Positions 52,206 to 63,007 of a stretch of DNA of 64,000 nucleotides are shown one piece after another. Source of the DNA: Ascaphus truei. Lineage: Eukaryota > Chordata > Amphibia > Anura > Ascaphidae. The DNA is taken from NCBI GenBank assembly GCA_036426205.1, contig CM071568.1:228576897-228640896 (forward strand), given 5' to 3'. Each line of letters opens with the position of its first letter. The stretch's first letter is position 1. A model generated the notes under the pieces. That model saw only the letters and a list, made by a program, of their open reading frames with translations, was not told the DNA's origin and did no database searches. Position numbers and translations under genes: made by a program.

Positions 52206-53030
52206 TGTAACCATGCTGTAAAATGGCTACAGTCATCTCTCCTGCTGACAGTAAGGCCTGGTAAGTTATGGGCATGCCAGCAGTAATTATGGAGGTTTGC
52301 CCTCACACCCTGGTGAGGTGCCCTATGTATGGATGGGAGTGGTCACATGCTCTGAATCCATGATTAATGATGTCAGAGTTGTGCCAGCCCCAGAGGATAC
52401 ATAAGGCACAGCACTGCTCAAAAGTTAGAGAGTTCAGAGGAGTTGCTGGGTTGTTGCTAAGCTGTTGGAAGATGATGTAAGAGGTTATGAGACAAGGAGC
52501 AAGTCTGAGTGCAGGCTTGGGAGGAGACAGCTTATAAGACTGTGACCAGGGACCTGGCACACAGGGACTATCTCCCTGAGGGGAGATAGGGAATCCACCA
52601 AATTGGGGAAAGGACACCTTTCAAAGTGAAGTGCGGTGAACATGAGAGGCTGAGTACACCCACTGTGAGGGGCAGCTGGCCCGCCACAAGTCAATAAAGA
52701 TGATCCTGTTAAACCATACCCTCGTGTGTAAGTGTGGAGTGATTACACAGAGGAGTGCACCACAGAGGAGTTCCTCACCAGGACCATCCACAAGCGGACG
52801 TTGGGATCCTGATGAGGTGGAGGCGCTGCACTGGATATAGGTAGGACTCATGCACACTACCTCAGCTGCCTGTCTGGGTTGGCAATCCCCACACAACATC
52901 ATGTGGGAGACTCAGGAGTCCTGTTGCCAACAGGTGCACCACCAGACACTACACTGTAATGGGGACTGGTTAGACCACAGGGGCCAATGTGAGATTGGGT
53001 GGGTCAGGCTAGGCCAGAAAATCTGTTACA
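52206..53030 (+). repeat. 3' LTR of element A
   Basis: Same length as the 5' LTR (825), with about 12 substitutions and no indels. It ends ATCTGTTACA, then GTAG. Confidence 0.9.
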
Positions 53031-53180
53031 GTAGTAAAAGGAATAAAGAGTTTCTGGAGAGACATACTGACTGTACAAAAATGCAACAACTACATTAACT
53101 GTATTAGTGGCATTATGTCACTTCTCTTAGAGCGTAATGGGAATGCCACCGATATGTAGTAAAATACAGTAGTAAGGTAA

Positions 53181-53640
53181 TGTGGCAAACGGCTCCCTTT
53201 ATGTAGTGCTGCCGTTTGCCCAGGCTCTTCGCGATACAGTCTTCTAGGGTTTAATTTGTAGAAAAGAGGGAACAAACACATCTATACACACAAGGGGCAC
53301 CCAGACCTCAACCTTCAGCAGTTTATTTCTCAATTAGTGACACTAAACATTTTAAACACCATCACTTTAAGAACAAAATAAATAATAAAAGGAAACATCT
53401 ACTCCTGTCAGGAGTCCAACTGACACGCATATTCCTATATGCAATATTGGCTGGCTAAGCCAGTTACCAACTTTAAATAACACACAGATAACATTGAGTC
53501 CTTAACTATCAGATGGGGACAACGTCCCAATAGACCCTCAGTTGCTGCAAAATGTGAGAGGGCCGTCTACCCCAAACTGAATCCTGGGGAGCAGCGTCCT
53601 CCCAGCCTCCCTCTCCCTAAGTTACAGTTTATTCATTTTG
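53181..53640 (-). mobile_element. diverged solo LTR related to element E
   Basis: Starts TGTGGCAAACGGC and keeps the order of E LTR landmarks: ACAGTCTTCTAGGGTT, AACCTTCAGCAGTTTAT, GGGCCGTCTACCCC and GGGGAGCAGCG. The right end could not be fixed; similarity fades after 53640. No internal coding follows. Confidence 0.6.
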
Positions 53641-53970
53641 GGTGGCTGTCAATAGTGTTAAACAGTCAAGGCCTTCAATACACTAAGCCTGCAGCCATGT
53701 ATAGTATTTTTCTTTCACAGGAGAGGCAACACTACTGGAAAGGGGGGGGCGGGGGGGGGGCGGAGGGGTTGAAATGTCCAAGTTTATTGTCCTGTGTGCA
53801 GAATAACAGTCAATAGTTTGGCCTAACTCCCTCTCCCCCCTCTCTCAATGACAAAAGAAATCCACGGTCGTTTACACTGGGTGACTCAGCTAAGCACCAT
53901 GGACTTAAAGGCACCTTTGAACGTGAAATGTATTCTTGTTGTCAGCTGTAACAATTGTTTGTTAAATTAA

Positions 53971-54050
53971 TAGCGTGAAGGATTAGAAAGAAACTGAGAG
54001 ACCAGAGACCATGTTTGTGTGTGTGTAGAATATTTCCATAAACAGTATGA
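53971..54050. repeat. dispersed direct repeat, copy 1
   Basis: GCGTGAAGGATTAGAAA and CAGAGACCATGTTTGTGTGTG match 54600-54710 in the same order, where extra bases lie between the two phrases. Confidence 0.6.
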
Positions 54051-54599
54051 AAAGCAGACCAAGCCTACCAAAAGTTGAGAATGTTGGTATTGAATAGAAA
54101 TCCCCCCCCAAAAAATTATTAATGTTTTTTCCCGGGGTTTCTTACCCAAATAAATTACACATGCAAAGTTTAATTATATATCACAATGCAACACCATTAA
54201 GGAAATAAAAAAGTTGTGATTTTGAAAATGTTAAAAAAATTTAAATAAGAAAAGTAAGTATCACTTAAGGTTTTGTGTAAACCTCAGAATGATTTTCTCC
54301 TCAAGAAAAAAAAAAGGATATGTCTATTTTTTTTTCCGGACTTCAATTTCACGTTGGCTGTGAAGTCTACCTAGACAAATCACAATGCATGACTTACCCA
54401 TGCAGATGCGTGTGAAACCAGGAAAATAAATTTCTCAGCCAAGAGCCAAAACCTGAAACTTTAGGTGTCTTTGTGTGAATGTCCTATGGCCCGGGGGAGG
54501 TGTGGATAACGGGTCGAATGCCTTTCCCTTGGCTTTGGGGGGGGGGGGGGGGGGTAGGGTGCAACTCAATTGGTCTGTCTTGGTCTAATGATGGGATGA

Positions 54600-54710
54600 G
54601 CGTGAAGGATTAGAAATAAACTATTTGAACTGTTTTAAAATGTAATAAAAGTTATCACTCCCAGAGACCATGTTTGTGTGTGTGGAATATTTTTGTTAAC
54701 AGTTTGCAAA
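54600..54710. repeat. dispersed direct repeat, copy 2
   Basis: Partner of 53971-54050. The 54051-54599 stretch between them holds only A-rich and G-run sequence. Confidence 0.6.
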
Positions 54711-54789
54711 AATGTAACTTTATTTACCCACTGCTATTGATTATATTTTAGCACTGCATTGCCTGATGACTTAGGGGAATGGAGTATTC

Positions 54790-54870
54790 TGCTGTTGTAT
54801 TGTATTGTATTGTATGTCTTTATTTATATAGCGCCATAAATGTACATAGCGCTTCACAGTAGTAATGAAG
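54790..54870. repeat. short interspersed repeat
   Basis: TATTG tandem units followed by TTTATTTATATAGCGCCATA and CATAGCGCTTCACAGTAG. I know this phrase as a frequent dispersed sequence in amphibian DNA, but I cannot name the family. Nothing is seen from 54871 to 55424. Confidence 0.35.
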
Positions 54871-55424
54871 TTAAATATGTTATGCTATAGATAGTAGTGG
54901 GGAGCTATACATTTCTACTGGGCATGTCTAGGAAGTATGTGTATGTGGCAAGTGTTTAGAACAGACTCTGCTGCAGCTGGTGCTGCAGTTTGCAAAGACT
55001 TCACTTTATTCAGTAGCCCATTTCACACTATATCAATATACTTCAATGGTTAAGTGTTTGAACACAATATACACCTTATATGTGTTACTGCATAGCAAGG
55101 CTGACAGTTATATTAGTCATACATAGGCTTCATTAAGGAGACATACACCGTTTACCTAGAAAACCACCACACAGAGGGGGAAGAACTTTTGTCAGTAGTT
55201 ATAATAGCTGTTATATCACACAATTAAGTGTATAATATCTACTGACAGCACAGCACCTTTATTGCACAATTGGATTTTTTATTCCTTTTATTTTTATGTG
55301 AGTCTTGCGTCGTCCACATTTATTATGGATTTATTATTTTCTAGCCAAATATAGCTTTTAGTAGCATCTGTCCTTCCACAGTGATGGGAGCAGTTGCTAA
55401 TCATGATTGATGCCATATGGTCAC

Positions 55425-55815
55425 CTACAATTTGTTTATTTGGGTATTTACACCGCACCAATAAGGTGGATATACACTGAGTGCAGTAAGTAGGGTACTT
55501 GGGGAGCTGTCAGCTTTTGACCCCTCCTTTTTCACATATTTGATATATGTTATTCCTACATGCACCAGCTTCACACAATTTATTTGTACTGTAATTAAGG
55601 TGAGCGGTTTTTCCACTTGATGTGCATATATCGTATTGGTAAGCCGGTAGTGGAACATTGCAGGTTTGGGAAGTACAAGTCTTAAATGGATTAAACCCGA
55701 CGTGTCTCCTTTTGAAGTCGCCATGATCAAACATACCGGCAAAAGCTGGGAGCACTGTCCAATAACCTCTGGTACTTCCCGGAGGAGGGGCTGAGCGAAA
55801 AAAGCAATCATTCAT
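55425..55815 (-). other. open frames, unknown, Cys-rich
   Basis: Two overlapping minus frames of 128 and 101 codons. One has MNDCFFRSAPPPGSTRGYW, MFDHGDFKRRHVGFNPF and several Cys. No domain, splice site or second copy in the window supports a gene. Confidence 0.15.
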
Positions 55816-56082
55816 AGTTAAAGTTTACCGTATCAAATTCTTCCTCCCACGTTAATTTGGTGAAAATTTGAAGAAATCATAATTGTCAATGATGTAGCCA
55901 TATATCTCTGCTAAAGTTGCCTTCTTATCTGTTCCAGCATTAATTGCAGAAAAAAATTAAATATGCATAACTACACTGCGGTCTAGTCTAAGGACTTGAC
56001 ATAATTTTCAGTGTATGTCCATTCAACAATTGCGCAGGCATAGCAATGTAGAATAATGACCACAATATTATGTTTTGAGATT

Positions 56083-56370
56083 TTAATTATGAAACACCTA
56101 AATTTGATAACGTTTTCAGCGACCAAGGTCAATTTACAATGGATCATTGTAGTGGACACTATTTTTATCTGGTTTTTAAACAACTGCACATTGACTACTC
56201 ACTATCCACTTTATAGTCTATGCAAAGGGATTTACTTTTGCCATCTGGCGGATACGCGCAGAACTGCACCCAAACAAATCAGAATCCAGGTAATCAAGGA
56301 AATCAACAACGATAAACAGAGGTGTGATTGGCAGCCTTCAAGGAAGAATAACGAGTGAATGCCGCGTGGA
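56083..56370. repeat. interspersed repeat H, copy 2
   Basis: Partner of 33451-33790, with GCCATCTGGCGGATACGCGC as the best-kept phrase. Confidence 0.5.
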
Positions 56371-56627
56371 ATATAGCAGACTTGACTAAAACTGCTCCCA
56401 GAAATGATCGGATAACGGCTGCTGAATCTGTACGTTTTGGTTATTAATGTCTGTTATATTGGTCTAATTTTGTTTACTGCACAATACATTATATTTTAAC
56501 ACTTGTTATTCATAAAAACTTCAACGTTATGTTTTTCACAGAAACAATAATTATTTATGAATTAAACAAAACACAAAAAAAATCCTTAACTCTCTCCCAC
56601 CCTTTTCTCCCTCCCTGTAAATTACAG

Positions 56628-56757
56628 GGCCCTCTTCTTGGCTGGCAAACTTGTTGGACTGGACAGGAACCTCATCCTCATGTCGGAGCTGAAGAAGGGG
56701 TTAGGGGGAAGCTTCATTTGGGAGATGGAAGGGGCCTCTTCCACCTCCTCCTCATGC
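56628..56757 (-). CDS. candidate terminal exon, minus strand
   Basis: An acceptor TCTTACTCCTCCAG is followed by a frame HEEEVEEAPSISQMKLPPNP...LPAKKRAL and a stop. It could belong with the exon pair at 56910-57250. Unrecognised. Confidence 0.25.
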
Positions 56758-56909
56758 TGGAGGAGTAAGATACGAAATACTGACTAGTTTTAAAAGAAAA
56801 CAAATGTCATTTAATACACACTCTTCCTTTTTGGACATATTATTGTTTGAAGCAGTGACACAGTCAATTTATGTACACAGTCAACATGTATAGCAAATAT
56901 TCCTTACCA

Positions 56910-57105
56910 CAACACAATGATTCTCAAGGGATCAATGTACAATATCCTCCAGTCCTCATTTGGCCCTCATAGTTTCTGTGCCACTCCTCCAGCCATCGTG
57001 GGAGGTCATGGTCCCCATCCAACTGGTGCCAACGAGGATATTTGTGCTCCTTCTCCTCGTTGCTCAGCCATAGTTGCATGTTACCGCAGCTTGGCCAGTG
57101 CTCCT
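56910..57105 (-). CDS. candidate exon with conserved-looking Trp-rich frame
   Basis: After an acceptor TGGATGTTTTGTAG the frame reads EHWPSCGNMQLWLSNEEKEH and YPRWHQLDGDHDLPRWLEEW, then HRNYEGQMRTGG and a stop; a GTAAGG donor lies just beyond at 56909. Composition (many W, E, H, R) and agreement with the splice sites make real coding likely. The intron to the next exon (57106-57209) is 104 bases. I do not recognise the protein; a transposon-coded accessory protein or a host gene fragment are both possible. Confidence 0.35.
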
Positions 57106-57209
57106 CTACAAAACATCCAGTTATAGAGAGTTAAAACACTACAGTGTAAATATAATTGTAAATAAACACAACTTGCAATTATTAGACTAGGTACTATATT
57201 CCCACTTAC

Positions 57210-57247
57210 TCTGGTAGCGAAAACCATAGACAGGAATGTCAGGATGC
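57210..57247 (-). CDS. candidate upstream exon
   Basis: KHPDIPVYGFRYQ followed by a GTAAGT donor in phase 1, which joins in frame to the exon starting at 57105. Upstream, the frame meets a TAG and then LINE sequence, so the gene is cut here. Confidence 0.3.
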
Positions 57248-57277
57248 TTCTAAGTGTGCTTGTCGGCTTTGTGTGTC

Positions 57278-58262
57278 TTATTTATTTTATTTATTTATAA
57301 AATATTTTACCAGGAAGTAATACATTGAGAGTTACCTCTCGTTTTCAAGTATGTCCTGGGCACAGAGTAAAACAAAATAATACATGGTTACAAATACAGT
57401 TACATAAATGAACAAGGTATACATTATATACAAGACATTGCATGCACAGTTAAAGAAAATATATATTATGAGCGTATGAAACAGTTACAGACCAGATTAA
57501 AGTGTGAGACAGCCTTAGATTTGAAAGAACTTAAGCTGGTGGTGGATATGAGAGTCTCTGGTAGGTTGTTCCAGTTTTGGGGTGCACAGAAGGAGAAGGA
57601 GGAACGTCCGGATACTTTGTTGAGTCTTGGGACCATGAATAGTCTTTTGGAGTCTGATCTCAGGTGATAGGTACTGCATGTGGTAGGGGTGAGGAGCTTG
57701 TTCAGGTAGCTGGGTAGCTTGCCCAGAAAGTATTTGAGGGTGAGACAGGAAAGGTGAACTTTGCGCCTAGACTCTAGTGATGACCAATCTAGTTCTTTGA
57801 GCATTTCGCAGTGATGTGTGTTGTAGTTGCATTGGAGAACAAAACGACAAATTGAATTGTAGAGGGTGTCAAGTTTGCTAAGGTGGGTTTGAGGAGCCGA
57901 GCCATATACTATGTCTCCATAGTCAATAATTGGCATTAGCATCTGCTGTGCAATACGCTTTCTGACCAGGAGACTTAGGGAGGATTTGTTCCTGTAAAGT
58001 ACCCCTAGTTTGGCATAGGTCTTGGTTGTCAGGGTATCAATGTGCATCCCGAATGTTAAGTGGGAGTCAAACCATAAGCCCAGGTATTTAAAACTAGTGA
58101 CAGGTGTTAGGGTGGTGGTAGCGTTGGTTCTAATCAGGAGCTCAGTCACTGGAAGCTTTACAAATTTAGTCTTGGTCCCAAATACCATTGTTACAGTCTT
58201 GTCAGTGTTTAAAAACAGTTTGTTTTGGGAAATCCAGTTTTCGAGTCTTGCAGGGGTGCGTT
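57278..58262 (-). mobile_element. CR1/L2/Rex1-type LINE, copy 2
   Basis: Same family as 10693-11771. The 3' end has a T/A-rich tail (minus strand AAATAAATAAAATAAAT) at 57278-57300 and a 3' UTR with ATTTTACCAGGAAGTAATAC on the plus strand. Truncated at the 5' side near 58262, after the YADD region. Confidence 0.8.
57466..58188 (-). pseudogene. LINE reverse transcriptase, C-terminal 240 codons
   Basis: The frame is uninterrupted from MVFGTK (58188) to the stop. It contains YLGLWFDSHLTFGMHIDTLT, YRNKSSLSLLVRKRIAQQML, DYGDIVYGSAP and HLRSDSKRLFMVP, the thumb and C-terminal motifs of CR1/L2/Rex1-group polymerases. The catalytic domain is missing. The intact frame implies a fairly recent copy. Confidence 0.8.
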
Positions 58263-59225
58263 AAATTAAATTGTTGCTCTTACTTAAAAATGTATAAACA
58301 AAGTGAGGGAGGTGTTGAATGTTCTTAAATAAATACAATAGTGTCTTATACAAAGCTGTCAACATCGCCTTTGGTCTCTATGAAAAACTGTTATGTCTTA
58401 TTTCAAAAAGCTACAATAGATAAATATAATTTATTTTACAACAAACAATTGCCCACCACTGAAATCAATTAAAGTATAAAAACACCTGTTTAATTCTTGT
58501 GCCATACAATAGCCTCACAGTTGGCACGGACAAAGATATTTCCTGTGCCATCTGCTGGACACATAATGAATTGCAATTAAAATAAATAAAGCGCACAAAA
58601 CCACACGATGTGATTCCACTGGCTGCCCGCCACCGGACTGTGGTGCACAAAGTGTCCCCACCGGTGGAATCTCAAGCCTTTTCGCAGTACAGAAAACAGT
58701 AAGTCTTTCTACATCTGTATGTATAGAGCAATGCGCTCCCATCCCTTCTAGCACCAAGGGGTAAAAAGTTTGATTTAAATCGTAGTCAGGTTTGGTGTTG
58801 TGTAAATACCCCCAAGTGTATATAAATCCCCATTCAACCATCATCACTATTGCCTGGTGGAAGATAGATTTCCAATCAATTACTCTTCCTGAACAGACAT
58901 ATAGGTGTAATTGGAATTGCCATTTAACCCCTTGACTGCCATGGGAACATAAATGTATTGCTTCTATGACAACAAAAGGGTTAAATGCTATTGTCAAAAT
59001 ATTCTGACTGTAAGGCTACGGAAAATCTAATTAACAAAAAAGCATCAGATTTTACAGAAAACATTTTTATTATAAGAAGGAGCTTTTTACAATGGCAGAA
59101 TTTATATTTTTTTGTTAATCTTTCCTCTTCATTTAAATTAACTCAATTCACACAACATTTTTATTTTTGTGTAAATGTAATTAAAAAAATAAGATGTGTG
59201 ATACATACAAGAGTAGTGTGTCAAT

Positions 59226-59226
<1 letters not shown>
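58263..59226. other. no clear gene
   Basis: A minus frame of 160 codons (58515-58997) shows no recognisable motif. The rest is A/T-rich. Confidence 0.3.

Positions 59227-59293
<67 letters not shown>
59227..59293. repeat. (ATT)n microsatellite
   Basis: About 22 trinucleotide units. Confidence 0.95.
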
Positions 59294-59294
<1 letters not shown>

Positions 59295-59940
59295 GGTACA
59301 TGTTTATCTTATCCAGACTCAAATGATAAACACTATGGATAAACTAACAAGGAGTTGACACTGGAACTTGAACCAGACGGTCTTGCCCCAGAGTCAGCAC
59401 CTATACTCACTGAGGTGCTCCAGTTGTATAATTGGCATGCATGTTACAACCACACGACCAAGGCACACTATGGCAGCACATTGCCCCCTCAGCTCATACA
59501 TTTACTTCAATGCACGTGGGAATATGTCAAATGTGTGCTCCAAATTTGAGCCAGGGAAAAAGGAACCCTACATTAATAATGATGACATTTAATTACTGTT
59601 CCTGTGGAAATTTCTTACATTTCATAAATGTTTGTGAGTCTGCTAGTATTTGTTCCCTGGAGCACCATTATTATAAACCCAACATCCACCCAAATCTTTA
59701 TACAGATGTAGTGGCCGTTATCCCACCATTTCTCGAATTGGTTTTCAAGATCTCCCCGAAATCCTTTCAAAATTTGCCGTGGCAGACTAATGGCCCATCG
59801 GATTAACACAGCAGGGGTCCCCCCTGTGTTAATCCTACTGGGATCTGCCTGTCTGTAATAGATACGCAGAAAGAGATAGGCTGAATCAGTCACTCTACTT
59901 GTAACTGCGTGCCTCTAATAGATGATCGCAGGGTTTTTAT
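59294..59940. other. no gene seen
   Basis: Mixed sequence. An inverted pair CAGCAGGGGTCC/CCCCTGTGTTA lies near 59808-59830. Confidence 0.35.
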
Positions 59941-59965
59941 TTAATTTTAAACACTACAGTATTGT

Positions 59966-60207
59966 AGCAGGGGGTCTTCGGAGCTGAACCGCATTGATTT
60001 CAGGTCTGGGGACCCCCTACTTCCCGAGATACAGGCCCCGTTATGGGGTGTCGGTATCCCCATGTTAAAATCCTATAGGTCACGTGACCATGGAATCTAA
60101 ACAAAGCAGAGGGATACTGGCACCCCATAAAAGGGCCTGTATCTCGGGAAGTAGGGAGTCCCCGAGGCTGAAAATCAACTTTGTTCAGCTCAGAAGACAC
60201 CCTGCTC
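59966..60207. repeat. large palindrome 1, family C region
   Basis: Arms of about 100 bases (GGGGACCCCCTACTTCCCGA and its complement near 60148) meet around the perfect palindrome GGTCACGTGACC (60078-60089). Confidence 0.85.
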
Positions 60208-60246
60208 CCACACACTAGTATCAAACACCCCCCAAAGAAAAAAATC

Positions 60247-60597
60247 ATTACCCTAGCGGATAGCTGCTAAGGTAATGAAGCTGCTTACATTTTATTTTTA
60301 TTCATAGTGTGCGTGAGCATGGGGTCTCCTGAGCTGAACAAAGTTGATTTCAGCCTTAGGGACCCCCTACTTCCTGAGATAGAGGCTCCGGTGTGGGGTG
60401 CCGGTATCCCTCTGCTTTGTTTAGATCCCACATGGAATTTAACATGGTGGGGATACCGGAACCCCATAACAGGGCCTGTAACTCAGGAAGTAGGGGGTCC
60501 CTGAGGCTGAAATCAACTTTGTTCAGCTCAGGAGACCCCATGCTCACGCACACTATAAATAAAAATAAAATGTAAGCAGCTTCATTACCTTAGCGGC
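60247..60597. repeat. large palindrome 2, nested in TTAGCGG arms
   Basis: Inner arms 60305-60420 and 60440-60555 are near-perfect complements, and the palindrome extends outward through AAGCAGCTTCATTACC to 60247 and 60597. Both strands therefore encode the same start (MCVSMGSPELNKVDFSLRDP), an artefact of the symmetry. Confidence 0.9.
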
Positions 60598-61290
60598 TTA
60601 CCCACCCCCCCCCTGTGCCTACACATAAAAACATGTTTATTTTTTCTGTACAGGATTGATACCAGAGGCTGGCAAGGGTCCTAGGGTGTCCCTGCAGGTG
60701 TCCAGGGGCTTCCAGGTTGTCCCTGACGGTGTCCGGGGCCCCACGGGTGTCCTCGGGTGGTCCCCGTGGGTGTTCGAGGGCCTCCAGGTTGTCCCTGCGG
60801 ATGTCTGGGGGTGGTCCCCTCGGGTGTCTAGGGGTCCTTGAGTGGTTCCTGTGGGTGTCTGGGGGCCTCCAGGTTGTCTCCAAGGGTGTGTGGGAGTCCT
60901 TGGGTGGTCCCTGAAGGTGTCTGGGGGTCCCCGCTGCCCTGCAGTATCAATCCTGTGCATAAAAAAAACTTGCAATACATTCAAATAAGTCCACCCCTCC
61001 TCCACCCCACAATACATACAGTACAGTAATGGGTAAAATTACTATTATCCAGATATGGATAATAGTGCATTTGCCCATTTAAAATAAAACATCAATCATC
61101 AGCATAAAGCAAATTAAACTGGCACTTACCCATGTCAGGATGAAGGCTGTCCTCTTCCTCATTACCATCCTTGGTGGGCATCAACAGCAACAGCACAATA
61201 AAAAAATTGAATCTAATATTCCCTAACCCCTTAATCACCATATCTGTTAGTTACCACTATAGTAATTAAGGGGTTAACCCACCCTCCCCC
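60598..61290. mobile_element. family C module copy
   Basis: GC minisatellite at 60650-60950, the conserved TTACTATTATCCAGATATGG segment at 61034-61053, CAGGATGAAGGC at 61137, and a TAACCCCTTA hairpin at 61220-61276. Same order as 1078-1576. Confidence 0.6.
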
Positions 61291-61794
61291 GCTGCCCACC
61301 CTACCCATGGACACCACCCCCGCTACCCATTCATTGCACAGTGTTAAAGCACTATAGCAATAAATGTGAAAGCTAAAAAAAAAAAACAGGCCCAAAATAA
61401 AACACAGTATTACAAGAAAATAATAACCCATTACAAATGCCAAAAAGCTATTGATTGGCACTGTGGCACACCCATGCCATGTGGGCATGAGCTGCCACCA
61501 TACCAGGCAATATACACCCTACCAATCACCAAAAGAAGCCTCAAATTAAAAACACAGCTTTTGAGACTAGAGACCGGTCATTCACCCCAAGAGCCCTGTT
61601 TTGTTCCACACCTTTTAGCTTCAGTATACCTTTTAGATTCCTGTAGGGCGGGATTCTCATTAACCCCAAGTGCACCCCATGGCACCTCTCTATTACAGTT
61701 GTCAGACTCAAAGGACTGGGCCTTTCTTTCTTGATCCCTTAACTTACTCCGATGGGACTATCGTTGGACAATCCGTGAGGTCTTTCTCAGTTTA

Positions 61795-62190
61795 TGATCA
61801 CGGACACGCTTCCGTTCCATTCGCGACTGTCTTCTCAGCGGCTGCCTGATCAGGAAGGGAGGCGGGACTGAGCGAATGCTGACCTGAGCGCGTCACGGAG
61901 GTCAGGGTGCGGAGTCCGGTGCGCAAGACACTCCCACACCGGTCCTGTCCGTCAGCGGGGCAAGCACGGAGACCGGAGTGCGATTCAGAGGGGAGTTTGG
62001 ACGAGCGCAACAGACGAGCGCCAGAGCAGGGGGCGGAGCCAGAACCCGCGGACAGACAGACCGCGCAAGATCCACATGTATTTAACGGGGCCGTGAGACT
62101 GCACTTCCTGAGTGTCCGTCACAGCAGCAGGTTTGAGGTGAGGAGACGGTCTCCAGCCGCCAGGATGGTGAATCCTCCAGCAGATTCCTA
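61795..62190. promoter_or_regulatory. CpG-rich block, possible CpG island
   Basis: About 400 bases with dense CpG (CGCGTCACGG, GACGAGCGC, ACCCGCGGACAG) in otherwise A/T-rich DNA. A donor-like GAGGTGAGG at 62135-62143 could end a first exon on the plus strand. This is the best place in the window for a host promoter. A CpG-rich LTR or repeat cannot be excluded. Confidence 0.4.
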
Positions 62191-62242
62191 GTATAAAATC
62201 CCCTGAAATACAATACTGTTCCTACATTACTTAGATCTAAGC

Positions 62243-62434
62243 CAGGCCTGCACAACTCCAGTCCTTGAGGGCCGCAAACAAGACAGGTTTTCAGGATATC
62301 TCTACCTCAGCACAGCTGGCTCAATTAGTGGCTCAGTCATACTGAGCCACTAATTGAGCTAGCTGTGCTAAAGTAGGGATATCCAGAAAACCTAGCCTGT
62401 TTGCAGCCCTCGAGGACTGGAGTTGTGCAGGCCT
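62243..62434. mobile_element. hAT-type foldback element, about 190 bp
   Basis: CAGGCCTGCACAACTCCAGT at the left pairs with its complement at the right, and the middle is also self-complementary. The flanks ATCTAAGC (62235-62242) and ATCTAAGT (62435-62442) agree at seven of eight positions. Confidence 0.75.
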
Positions 62435-62566
62435 CATCTAAGTGAAGAAAAAATATAATCAAGCAAATTTCCGAGTCAGCCATTGTAAAGGTAATTGCAG
62501 TCACAGAAAACATTAAAACATATGTTTATGATATGCTTACTTACAATTACAACTCAAGGTTCTTAA

Positions 62567-63003
62567 AGCTGCAGTTCAGTCTTTTTTTTTTTTTTTTTAC
62601 TTCAATAGTTTTATGTGTGCAATCTCTAATTACCTAAAGAACTGTATAGCTGCAGGTCAATTCGTTCTCCATGTATTGATAGGTCGAAATTTGGTGACAT
62701 AATTAGTGAAGGGATCTGTTTATATTCTGCTTGTCTGTCAGTGGAAGCTCATGAATATTCATGAGCAATCCTGCACTGACATGTGCTAGAGGGAGGGGCA
62801 GGGCTGACAGAGGGGTGTGCCAGGGCTTGTGACAAGACATGAAGGGGCAGTGCCTTAGCAAATGGCTGTTAAAATAGAATACAAGAAAATTGGTCTTTAA
62901 AAGTAATTTTTTTTCAAACAGAAAATGCTAAAAGTATTTTTTCTTACTACAGAACTGATTTATTAAAAAAACACACATGCAGGATATTGACTGAACTGCA
63001 GCT
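62567..63003. mobile_element. piggyBac-type short inverted-repeat element
   Basis: Terminal repeats AGCTGCAGTTCAGTC at both ends (inverted), flanked by TTAA at 62563-62566 and 63004-63007. TTAA duplication is diagnostic for piggyBac. Inside is a perfect 20-bp palindrome GCTCATGAATATTCATGAGC near 62746. No transposase. Confidence 0.75.
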
Positions 63004-63007
63004 TTAA

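Larger units (their letters stand above)
48056..53030 (+). mobile_element. LTR element A, non-autonomous, young
   Basis: Two 825-bp LTRs flank 3325 internal bases. GTAG occurs on both sides (48052-48055 and 53031-53034). A primer site follows the 5' LTR and a polypurine tract precedes the 3' LTR. The internal region carries one long Pro-rich coding region, split by a frameshift, and no polymerase or integrase. The LTRs differ at about 12 of 825 positions by my count, so insertion is fairly recent. Confidence 0.92.

Noticed and set aside
60307..60553. Identical peptide starts on both strands
   Set aside because: Consequence of the palindrome, not two genes.
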